Shown here piece after piece: positions 54,291-64,000 of a DNA stretch of 64,000 bases. The translations under genes were made by a program, and so were the position numbers. Each line of letters starts with the position of its first letter. The stretch's first letter is position 1. Below the pieces are notes generated by a model. That model did no database searches. It saw only the letters and a program-made list of their open reading frames with translations, and was not told the DNA's origin. The DNA comes from Roridomyces roridus. Lineage: Eukaryota; Basidiomycota; Agaricomycetes; Agaricales; Mycenaceae. The DNA is taken from assembly GCA_029378245.1 (NCBI GenBank), contig JARKIF010000027.1, forward strand, positions 124,001 to 188,000. The letters run 5' to 3'.

Positions 54291-56334
54291 GTGCATTTAT
54301 CTCATTCGTCATACTTATATGAGTCTGGATTGGCTCTAGTTGACGTGTAACCTGGGAGCGCGCTTTGCACTGGAGTGCGTTCTGACCATATTGAATTTCA
54401 GGATCCCATACGAGGTTTCAAATGCTGTGGCTGAAGTCGGTCCTAGACTCTGCACGGTAATTAAGGCAGGCCTGGACTTCCTAGAGCCCTTCAACCCACC
54501 CGCGGAGAGCAGGCAGCGGGAACCAGCATGCATTGATTATCGTCCCACTGAGCGAGTTCAACATTACCTCATTCAGTCCGTTCACGATTCATCTACTAGT
54601 ACTTAGATCCGAAATCTTATCACGGTTACCGAAGTTTCCAAGATATTTCTCCGAGATGGAGGTTGGAGCCGCGGAGCGAAAAGAGTGCGTGGACGAAACC
54701 CGTATTATCCTGCACGGACCGCTCTCCGCCGATCGAGTCGCCGACGGAGGATTCAGTCGGCCCTGTGTCATGCGCGAGTCACTGTTACTCGCCGCGTGCG
54801 CACACCTACGGTGCCCCACGGACCCATTCAAATTCTCAACAACGCCACTCTCCCGCCTATCTTGTTCGTCCGCGTCACATTGCCCGCTTGGCCCGCTAAT
54901 TGACGCGTCGTGGGTCCATTCTACTATTTGACCCGTTACGAGTCCGACTGGGAGCTTTCTCAATTGAAGTTCCACGTTCTTATCTTATCTACTTTGCCGA
55001 ATTCAAAGACTGCTTCACTCGAATTTCTGTGCTTGACCAACTCAAAGGTGTGTACGACATGTTCAACTGTTCAACCTCTTGGGGTTATTTTTGATTCATT
55101 TTGAATGGTTACGTTCCCCGAGCTTCCATTGCTCGCTCAAACGTTCAACATGGACCTACCAACTCAAGAATACGGCGGTCTTAGGTGTTGGAATAGCCCG
55201 TCGAACATTGCGACAGCAGACTGGACTCGAACGTTCCATATTATTCCATCTGGTTTTCCAGTCGTTTCTATACGATTCCTGGACGTTCTACTTGGTCCTC
55301 GTATACTCCTCTTGGAGAGATATGAAACCCCGTCTATGAGTGTTTTTTTTCGTCGTTTATCACCACTCGCACTGCTGGAACCGTGGTTTCCGAGCGAAAA
55401 GAACCGTGAACGGCCTGCTTTTCACACTGAATCAACCACTTACATTGATTTTGGGCGCTGAATCAACTGTCAAGTTACCGGTTCTTGGCAAATCGAGGTC
55501 AGGTGTCCAACTTTCTGGTCCAACTTCAACTCTCCACTTTCGATCAACTTTTGATCTCGTGATGATGGCCGTAGCCCTTGCCGACCCGACTCTTGATGCG
55601 CTGGCCCGAACTGGTCGCGAGCGTGTCGTGTACGGAATCTCTCAGCAGCGTAAGTGTCCCGAACCAACCAGCATGTTTGAGCGTCTAGTGAAAGGCCTCT
55701 GGATTTGGGCAGCGCCGAACGTCGGATAGCACCATCTTCCATGGCCGTTGGCTGCCGTCTCTGTGCCTTGACACTTCCAGAAATCCAGGTCAACAATGCT
55801 TCTATCATGAGGATCCTCTCTGACAATCTCTGACTCGATGGCCAGCCTGCCGGCTATAAATCCGCAGGATTAAATGTCCCGCAACGTCGGGCGGGCACCG
55901 TGCCGCAAAGCGGGAGCGATGCTGGGTGGCGGATCACATCGGCTGTCATGGGAAAGCTGAATATTGTCACTTGACAGTTGAGGGCAAAAGTTGATTTCGG
56001 GAGCTAGAATAAAGAACGATAATAAATGTCATACCCGTCGTATATAGCTCGAATCCATTAAGTTGAATCAACAACCACGGTCAACCCAACTTTCTACATT
56101 GGGCGCTTCAGTGTTCAAGTCGAAGAACATCACTTGGCGATTTTCAACCATAGCGGAAGATAAATAGGTTGAAATTCCGAATATACTCGACATTATTATA
56201 CAAGAAGGATACACTTCTGTACAAAAAATTACACTGGGGATTGGTATGTAGATACAGGTGGAGAAACAAAGAGGCGAGCGCGCCGCTGGCGAACATGTGT
56301 ATGTAATGAGTTATCAAAATAAAGACAAAGAGCT
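54291..56334. other. Two kilobases with no recognised gene
   Basis: Several plus-strand frames of 60-130 codons overlap one another without domains. GAACGTTC-type palindromes recur around 55130-55240. A minus-strand frame at 55470-55826 is equally unsupported. I see nothing that justifies a gene call. Confidence 0.5.
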
Positions 56335-57484
56335 TCATCGGAGGAGACCGGCGGACGCAGGCAGCTTCGATGGCACCCATCGGCGTGCACCAGGATCACA
56401 ATCCTCCACCTCATGCAGCCGTCGTTCCTCCGGGTGGACGAAGAGGTCAAAACAAGAAGAGCACCACAAGCGCCTGGCAGCATGCATCTCCATGTAAAGC
56501 TCATCCAGCGGCAGAATACTCCCATCCCGGACGCCCTGCCGACCGAGCGTCTCGTAATACGGACAAGAGAACTCATGCCGTGCGCGTGAATCCGGGCGGG
56601 AGAGCACGGCGAAGCACCCGTTGCACCACAATCTCAGTACATCTTTATTCTCGGCGAAGATTTCCCGGGGAGTGAGGTGGACGTGCGTGCGTGTATAGCG
56701 TCGGTTGGTAGCGTATGGCGAGCCTCGAACCTTCTTCCTCTTCTTCTTGGGCGCTTGAGAGACTGAGACAAGATGGACGCGGGTTATGGGCTCGGGCTCA
56801 TACTCCGAGTCGGGCGAGAAGGACCTCTCACTCGGGGCGCAGCTGTCGACCAGGGTGGCCTCCGAATCGGTGACGTACAGAGTTTCCTCCGCGTCCAGGG
56901 ATTCCAAGTCGCACTGGGGCAGCACAATGGACTGGGGAGGAGGGGAAAGTGGAACGTCGATATCCGACATCACACCCTCGGCCGCGATAGTTTGGGAAGA
57001 GGCAGCGATGGATTCGAGGAGATCGTCGATATCAGATAAAGCGGCATCCTCCGCGATCGGCATGGTGGTTTGGGAAGGGTCAACGGCGGATGCGGGAGGC
57101 GGAGTGGTGTGGCCACCCCGGGTCATATCAAAGTGGATGCTAAACGGGCCCGGAGACGAGGGCGGGGAGAGGGAACGCGAACTGCCATGCGAAGATTCAG
57201 AATAAGAGGTATCGTCTGCCTGAGATACAGTCAGGGCTCTCCACAGCGAAGGGAATCGTCGGATCTCACGCATGGGCTGTCCAAAGACGGAAGGTCGTTC
57301 TGAAGAAGCGCAAAAGCAGCATCGTTGGATAATCCAGGACTATCGTTCTTGTCGTCCAATGAGTCGCTGGAGAAACGGTCGTCAGATAGACTCAAGGGCA
57401 TGACCCTAGGAATGCGCACAGTTGGGAGCTATCACTGGACGCAGCATCGAAATCGAAGTACTCGTCAATGTCGGAGGAGAACAT
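56335..57484 (-). CDS. Acidic protein H with two C2HC zinc-finger-like motifs
   Basis: Exon 1 starts MFSSDIDEYFDFDAASSDSS. A 51-nt intron leads to DSLDDKNDSPGLSNDAAFAL, and a second intron (GTGAGATCC to CTGACTGTATCTCAG) leads to ADDTSYSESSHGSSRSLSPP. The middle is acidic and Ser/Pro-rich (SDIDDLLESIAASS, SDIDVPLSPPPQS), like an activation domain, with a KKKRKKVRGS basic signal. The C-terminal part has CNGCFAVLSRPDSRARHEFSC and CSSCFDLFVHPEERRLHEVE followed by Asp-Cys: C-x2-C-x12-H with Cys as fourth ligand. It resembles the spacing of the C2H2 cluster, but Cys replaces the last His in both fingers. Probably a nuclear regulator. About 345 residues. Confidence 0.7.
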
Positions 57485-58748
57485 ATCGAAGGGAAAGATC
57501 CTGCAGAGCTTGACGACGCACCGAGCATACTCTTTAAACAACAGGTCCTTTTGTATTCCCTTTTCCATCGAAGCGCCTAAAATAAGGCTTGTGGGCGCAT
57601 ATGTACGGCTTTTTCCTGCTGGAGCGCGACAGTGGGGCTGGATATTGCTGGTCTTGTTGTGCTATGGCGTTGATTTCTGAACGAGTTGCTGGACCCGAGT
57701 ACCATGTTGGTCGACCAAATGCGAGTTGGTAGCCTCGAGGCAGCCATCCGGGGGTCGGGTGCGGTCTAAGCGAAATGGCTTGTCGTAAGTCGAGTCGGTG
57801 ACTGAAGATCGATCTGCCAGCGCGCTCTAATTTTACAGAAAAAATTGGCGAGGGACAAGAGCAGCTGGAGCTTCTGATATGGAACAAGACCCGCTGATTT
57901 GCGCGGGACAAAAGACCGTTCAACGGTAGCAATTGTGGGTGCCGTACCTGCCGTGAACTCGTTAGAATCTGGGTTGAATAAGTTTTTTTAGATGAGATAA
58001 ACCGCCAGCGCACCTCAACCCTCAACCCTCAACCCCGATTTTCCGGGCATTTCTGCGACCAGAGAGAGCTCATGCCCTTCAAGCTACCAAAAAAAGTATA
58101 AGGTTCCACCGAGACAACAGAAGCTGATCTACTTACCGTCATGACAAGGTTGAAGGCATACATAAGGGTTTCCATTTCAAAACACAAGAAGAAGAAGCAT
58201 GATGGATGTGCTACGCGGATTTTGAGTTGTGAGAAATCAAGGTGTACCCACAAATTAGTAATTACCGGGTCAATTGAATTCAGTTCTTTCCGGGGACTAG
58301 CGACTCCATGCACGGTTTGGTCGTCGCAGTTCGTCCAGCCAACGTTTGTGCAGTCCCACGTGTCCCCCCACTCGCCTGGAGGTGAGGAATCGCCGAACGC
58401 AGAAACTTGGAGCTAGCGCTAAGCGCTTCAGCCATGACGCTTCGTTTGTCCACATTATGGAGCGGCGTCGCCAGGGCGCATTTACCAGCCGACTGGGTCA
58501 AGCCTCGCCAAGGAAGCGCCCAGGGCCGGTTGACGCCCACACACGCGGGCTCAAACGCGCATCGGCCGACCGGTGGGCGTATGTCGAGTATAGCAAGCAC
58601 ATGCATGATGTCCGCAGAACAAAGGGAATGACATCCTTGGAAATTCTGTATCTCGGACACTACCGCCGGTCTAGGACACCGTTAATGATTAGAATGGGAG
58701 GGACACACAAGGTAAGTGTACGGTAGCTCGACTCTGAATCGAATTCGA
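57485..58748. other. Spacer between genes H and I
   Basis: No gene is supported. A CCCTCAACC-type short direct repeat occurs near 58015-58035. A plus-strand frame at 58346-58726 has no domain. Confidence 0.45.
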
Positions 58749-61344
58749 TCACTCAATGCGCCCTCGCAGCCAACTCAAGAGGCCTTTCGTGCCCTCGCGC
58801 TCCCATACCTTTCTCTGAGGCACCCGGAACCTGGGAAAGGGGAAAGTCAATCACAGACACAGGGAGAAGGAGGAGTGAGAGAAACGTACACATTCCCATC
58901 GACCAAAAACACGTCCAGGGGCAACAACCCCAGCTCCGAATGAAGCTTGCCAATTTCATTGTCCCTTATATCCAACTCCTCCAATCCCCACCCAGGAACC
59001 TCGCGGTTCCCTTTGAAAAGTATCGCGACGCCCTGGAAGCCATCTAGGTCCGTGATGCGGTTTCCTCGCAGATGAAGCTGTTTAAGCCCTTTACGCGCCG
59101 GGCCCGGGGACGCGTCGTCAGAGAGAATCAGGCTCGAGACAATGCTCGTGCTGAACGATGCGCTCGTTAGGGTGTTGTACGCCAGATTCAGCGACCGCAA
59201 GGTAGGGAAGAGGTCGGCCAGGAGAGGAAGGATGGGTTTCGTCTCCGTAGGGGTGGGCACGATAGTCTCTTCGGGAGAGGCGGTGGAGACGGCGATGAGG
59301 TCTCCGAGATTACAGCCTTCCAGACTGAGCTCCTCGAGCCGCGGTAGGAGAGGCTGGCCGATAGGTGTAGTAGGTAGTGTGAACGAGCGGTCCATGCGTC
59401 GGTTCGCCAGTATGAGCACCTTGAGAGTATGTGCGAAAGGCTGGGCAGATATAACAGCCAGGGGCATCGTAGCCGTGGGCAAAGTGACATCGGTCACTCG
59501 GGGTGCCGGTGCAGACTTGAGTGATGTAGAATGGACGGAGAAGGCGCGTGAATGCCCCAAGGCCTTTGGCGCGGTCGAGGCCGGGAGGGTAAGGGTCTCC
59601 GTTCGGGCGGCATAGTACTGCGGGTCAGCCAAAGATGGAACCTTTGGGGAAGACGACTGCGATGGAAGAGATGACGCCGAGTCATCATTTGCGGAAGCAG
59701 CGGCAGCAGCAGCCGCTCGTGCCCTTCGTTTCCCGCCCTCCGTCAGCAATCCTTGCTCAGCCTCGATTTCCCAGCTCTCCTTCACGACCGGCGGTTTCAC
59801 TGGCCGGATCTGGCTAGCTGGTTTCTGAGGCGAAGGGGCCGCAGCCGCAGCGGGCTTCCCAGAGCCAGATCCCAAGTCGTCCCGCTCCCCACCATCCACC
59901 ACCTTGCCCGTCCTCGACTTCGATCGCCGCTCAGCCTCCACCTCCCACGCTTCCCGGACAATCTTCTTCCCAACAATAACACGAATGATGCCCACAGGTG
60001 GGTCCTCATTCGTGATCTCAAAGTCGAGCGGTTTGCCTAAATCCTTCAAGGCGAACGAGGCACCGCTCTCCGTGACTTTTGTCGAGCCAAAGTCGAAAAC
60101 GGATATGCTGGGGAACGCCGCCGAGGAGAAGGTGTTGCCCTCGAATATGCGGTCAGACACGGCGGCCTTATCGCATCGTAGAACCTTGAGCTTGCGAAGG
60201 GCAGCGAGTGCACCGAATAGCTTGGCACATGACTCGTGCCCGTCAGAGTCCAGAGGGTTCTCGGAGAGGTCCAGGTTGACGAGTGATTCGGGGATGGACA
60301 GATCGATGGCACCCGCGGTGAGCTTGTTATGGGACACATCAAAGATGACAAGTTTGGGGAGAGGGGCGGAGGCGCGCTCGATATCGCTCCCGAAGAGTCC
60401 TCGGGCAGCGCTCTTGGCTTTCGCCTTGGCGGATGAGAAGGGCGCCGAAAACGGAAGGGAAGTCAATGTGTTGTGGGCGACATTGAGATTGGAGAGGGCC
60501 GGCAGGGAGAAGAGATTGGCGGGCAAGGAGGCTAGCGCATTATGAGACAAATCGAGCGTCGTCAGCCCGGCCAAATCCGCAAACTGGTCTGGCAAAGACA
60601 CAATCTGATTTTTATGCAGCTAGTCGGGCTCATTAGCTGCAGCGCGGAATAGAATAGGAGGACGCACATCTATGGACTTTAAGGAGCCGAAAAGAGAGAT
60701 TTCGGGCTGTATCTCTTTAATCTCGTTGCCCCACGCCTTCAATATCTCCAGATCCTGCGTCTCGTACCACGCAGGGCTGGCGCGGTGCTGTCGCTTTTCG
60801 GGCGCTGGAGGTAGTGGTGGCTCCTCAGGAACCGACTTTAAAGGCTCTGGTGTAATCCCGAGGTGTAAATCAAAGAGGGCGGAGGGTATGCACTGCAAAG
60901 ATCGCGTGGAAAGGTTCAGAGAGCCTTTCACGACCTATTGAGATGAGCACGACATAGGCAGTGCCATGTGGGACATACCGGTGCTCTTCGCTCGTTCTAT
61001 AGCCTCTCGAAGAGGCGGTCGTCCAAGTATGTCCTCCGCCTCCGGTGCTGGAGAATCCGGGACGGCATCCTCGAGACTGGAAAAGTTGTCTAGGGAGCTG
61101 CTCTTCTTTTGGGCTTTCTTGGCCTCTGCTCGTTTCAATGCGAGCAGTTCTTTGATGGAGAGTGCGGGGACTGCAGGTTTGTCGAAATCGTCCGCAAAGG
61201 GTTTCTTTGGGGATTTTACTGGTGTGGTGGATCGTCCGACCGTGGACTTTGTTCGGGCTCGGGGGCTCTCGGATGCTTCTGGTGGCTTGAGAGACGCGGG
61301 AGCCTTGCGAGGAGTTCCACGAGAAGGCTGGGGAATACGCGACA
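58749..61344 (-). CDS. LRRC40-like leucine-rich-repeat protein
   Basis: Four exons. Exon 1 starts MSRIPQPSRGTPRKAPASLK, a basic disordered segment with SIKELLALKRAEAKKAQKK. An intron ending GTGAAAG gives SGSLNLSTRSLQCIP. The next intron joins LHKNQIVSLPDQFADLAGLT, the start of repeats such as LTTLDLSHNALASLPANLF and LVNLDLSENPLDSDG. A long Ala/Pro/Ser-rich insert with two WEVEAE/WEIEAE motifs divides the repeats. The end reads LEELDIRDNEIGKLHSELG, then VFRVPQRKVWEREGTKGLLS and WLRGRIE. The start and end match the LRRC40 family as I know it. LRRC40 has no settled function; LRR surfaces bind proteins. The product is about 800 residues. Confidence 0.8.
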
Positions 61345-61487
61345 TGGTCGACGCGCTCGAGGTCGTGCGAGAGAGAGCTGTTTGGCACTGATGAGTCTGA
61401 TCGTCAAGCAAGCCGGTCGGCCGGCATACAAACATCGCCACAAGCTTGCCACCAACTTGCCACTGTCCACCACGACTTCAGGTTTGA

Positions 61488-62961
61488 ATGGATTCACGGT
61501 GAGCTCGAATCCTGCTCCCTTTCTCCCAGAAACACTTGCTCATCTCACACAGACCTTCTTGCGACGCCCTCTGTTCTCTGCATTGTGTCTCAACTGCGTC
61601 GCTATCGAGCCCTTTCCCCGAGCTTTATTCCAACGGCGTGCCTTCCGACTCGCAGCATGCCATCATATCCCACTCTATCCAAAGAGCTAAAGAGGATCTC
61701 GCGCGCGTCGAGGCCGAAATTGCGACCTTGAAAGCGCAACGCGCAGAGCTGGACAAGTTCATCCGTGACCATACGGGCATGCTTTCAGCGATGCGTCGAT
61801 TCCCGAACGAGATTTTCGGGGAGATATTCTCTCGCTGCGTAGACCCCGACGCCGCGTTCGACCCCCTTCGTAACGACGTCTGGATCTTGGCCCGGGTTTG
61901 CCAACGATGGCGTGCCGTCGCGCTCGATATTCCAAAACTCTGGCGTCACTTCGTCCTCAGGGGAATTTGCTGTCCGAGACTATTGAAGCCGTTTTTGAAA
62001 GTGCAGCTGGACCGGGCGCGTTCTGCGCCGCTCTGCATCCGTCTCTTTCAGCCGCCACTCGATGGGATGGACGTCTTGCTAGACGTTCCCGCTCAATGGG
62101 AAGAGGTCCAATTCAGAGACGCCCCATCTCTTGGATTTTTTAAGCGGGCACTCCCATTTCTCACGGCTCATAAGACTCGAAATCACCAGCTATTCTTCTT
62201 TGCTAGAGGGACGAACCGGCATAATTAACATCGTTAATTCACTCCCTGCTCTTGAGCATTTGCAGTTGAACCTCGGCTTCAAACTATTCCCTCGACAATT
62301 GCTACTGCCATGGTCGCAACTCGGCACATGTATCCTTTCGGGACTCCGTGCATTGGATATCCTCTGGATACTTTCTCTTGTCTCGAAGGACACCCACGTC
62401 TCCATTACCGACCTCGGCCACGGACTCGAGCTTGTCACTAGGCGGTCCCCAATTCGCTCGGTACAGATCGCCCGCAGCAACAGCTTACATACGCATGCGC
62501 TTTTGAGGACAATGACTTTGCCAAACCTCGAGAAGCTCGAAATTAGTTGGGATGAAGGCCCTGATATATCGCAGGGGTTTATTTCCTTCTTGGACAGATC
62601 GACCTGCCATCTGAAGCACCTACGCTTGCCGCGAGCAAGCTGCTTTCAATTGTTATTCAGCACACTGAATTCGCCGCATGCTCACGACGTTGTGCGCCTG
62701 GACGTCCCCCACGTTCCGGGCTTGGCGCATATTTCTTTACTCGCCATGCTTTCGGAAAATGAGGAACTTGTCCCGCACCTTCGAATTTTGGCTATTCGTG
62801 GAGATTTGAGGGATATCGAGGCGTTGAATGTCTTGGAATTGCTCGTTGATAGGAAATCTACTATCCGTAGGCTTTCGTTCAAGCTTTGGGGGTGGGATTT
62901 TCAGGAGAGGGAGAGGGATTCGATGGATACTGGATTGGAAGTCGTGATCCTCGAGGGCTAA
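61488..62961 (+). pseudogene. F-box protein with LRR-like region, broken by a one-base frameshift
   Basis: A tiny first exon (61488-61498, MDSR) and a 58-nt intron lead to a coiled coil (RVEAEIATLKAQRAELDKFI). An F-box follows at about 61790-61950 (RRFPNEIFGEIFSRCVDP, VCQRWRAVALDIPKLWRHF). The first frame then ends soon after SLGFF. The downstream frame carries FLSGHSHFSRLIRLEITSY, NSLPALEHLQLNLGF and LPNLEKLEISWDE, typical of fungal F-box proteins. One T too many in a run of six (62136-62141) separates the two frames; with five the protein would be continuous. This is either a recent mutation or a sequencing slip. The family recruits substrates to SCF ubiquitin ligases. Confidence 0.75.
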
Positions 62962-63390
62962 ACAGGCAAGTAAAATCCTTTCTGATCTCCTCAATTCATT
63001 CTAATACTTCTTTCAGTTTAATCCAGGCGATTCGAGGAGGATGCAGTGAGTGCATACGAGGATATCTTCAGAGACTTGACTAAGGTTTGCAGCACAAGGG
63101 CTTTTTTGTCGTGTTCAATGTACATACGGATTTTTTGTTCGGACTGGACAATTCAGGCAAGCCAGCATTAATTCCTAGGAGCTACAGACTGTACTTGAAG
63201 GACGGGCTCTCGTCGCCGAGTTGACGAGCGCCAGGGTCTTCCTCGACCCTTTCCTTCTGGCTATTTCGTACAGAAAAGATACCAAATATTCACCTGCAGC
63301 AATCAATACAGAGAAAATCAGTGGCGAGGGTCTGAATACAGGGGTATATCCTAATGTCACATGTGACTCCGACTTCTCCTTTCGCCCATA

Positions 63391-64000
63391 ATGGCCGCCC
63401 TCAATCTGTTGCCGCAGCTGAACGGTCCGCCTCCTCTGACACAGGCTATCCTTCCGGAAACGCCGCCTTTTGACGTAGCTCCCCTTCTCAGTGCTTATCA
63501 TCTAGTCATTGTCGCCGAAAGCGAGGCCGTCCAGCGCTATGGACGTTGTCAAGACCAACCGAAGGTGGCCAAGGACGCAGCCGCCTATAACGTTCTCGCC
63601 TCACGTGTCGTCGGGTTTCTGTTCCCAGCTCTTTGGAACATGTGACACAGTCTGGGTGATACACCTGTCAACAGAGTTGCGACCGAGGTTGTGTCGGCAG
63701 AGGGCGACACCGAACTTATATACGATCTCGGGAGAAAGTATATTGATCATCTAATTTGCTCCTGTGCGTTTCATTCCTTGATTTCCTTGGGAATCATTGA
63801 CACGGCCACGATAGTCCGTACGACCACCGTGCCACTCCGTCCTCCTTCCAACCATCCATCGCGCCCTTCGATGGACCAATTGGAGGACATGTTGACCGAT
63901 GCGGTTCAGGGCTCAGCGACCGATCATCGCAGCGCAAGGACCAGAGTACGTGCTACCAGTGATCTTCCCCGATTCTCAAGCCTCGTTCCATTAAGGCACT
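63391..64000 (+). CDS. HNH-type family protein, 5' part only, with an in-frame TGA
   Basis: The frame starts MAALNLLPQLNGPPPLTQAI. It reads AKDAAAYNVLASRVVGFLFP, meets a TGA at 63643-63645, and continues in the same frame with LGDTPVNRVATEVVSAEGD, ELIYDLGRKYIDHLICS. A 51-nt intron (63764-63814) leads to PSNHPSRPSMDQLEDMLTDA and a GTACGT donor at 63946. The window ends inside the next intron. The PSxHPSRPS motif recalls the segment before the nuclease domain of basidiomycete HNH proteins, so that domain would lie outside the window. A 36-nt intron could remove the TGA, but that would be unusually short. Identification is from memory and tentative. Confidence 0.5.

Noticed and set aside
54291..55830. 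Possible plus-strand gene built from several 80-130 codon frames
   Set aside because: Frames overlap without consistent splice phases, and no motif or repeat of a known family appears.
59142..60545. Plus-strand frames opposite the LRR gene
   Set aside because: They mirror the LRR coding sequence, which has clear repeats and splice sites on the minus strand.

Overview
The window looks like chromosomal DNA of a mushroom-forming basidiomycete (Agaricomycetes). Genes carry many 48-60 nt GT-AG introns, histone H3 is of basidiomycete type, and the families seen (F-box, HNH, an Agaricomycete-only protein, expanded pseudokinase/PHD proteins, small two-finger C2H2 proteins) are typical of such genomes. 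Exons were joined by eye from reading frame and splice signals. Family names come from remembered motifs, not from a search.

Layout. 1-2.5 kb: no gene, but a cluster of short hairpin repeats. 2.5-4.9 kb: an Agaricomycete-specific gene with an in-frame TGA. 4.9-5.1 kb: a 22-bp tandem array. 5.5-6.9 kb: a 5'-truncated plus-strand copy of the pseudokinase/PHD family. 7.4-8.6 kb: a secreted, single-pass Ser/Pro-rich membrane protein. 9.2-30.1 kb: six minus-strand tandem paralogues with a common front half (degenerate protein kinase fold, conserved linker, PHD-like zinc finger) and different back halves. 30.9-57.5 kb: eight minus-strand zinc-finger genes, with a histone H3 gene on the plus strand between two of them, a 0.9-kb terminal-inverted-repeat element, a minisatellite and a segmental duplication. 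58.7-64 kb: an LRRC40-like leucine-rich-repeat gene, an F-box gene with a one-base frameshift, and the start of an HNH-type gene.

The main observation is the six-gene array. Its front halves are closely alike, but the tails resemble pieces of unrelated regulators: gene 1 an unassigned coiled-coil domain, gene 2 none (a pseudogene with a zinc-finger relic downstream), gene 3 a C2H2 finger pair of the same type as the neighbouring cluster, gene 4 a GATA-type finger resembling the end of Snf5, gene 5 both N-terminal PAH domains of Sin3, and gene 6 the regulatory region of the MAPKKK Bck1 without its kinase domain. All swaps fall just after the PHD-like finger. The arrangement resembles integrated decoys on plant immune receptors, or a platform that recruits different regulators. 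The domain composition is read from sequence; the function is inference.

Decay accompanies the expansion: gene 2 is a pseudogene, the 3' part of the membrane-protein gene was duplicated and frameshifted, and zinc-finger relics remain downstream of genes 2 and 6. That pattern suggests a C2H2 tail was ancestral and was replaced.
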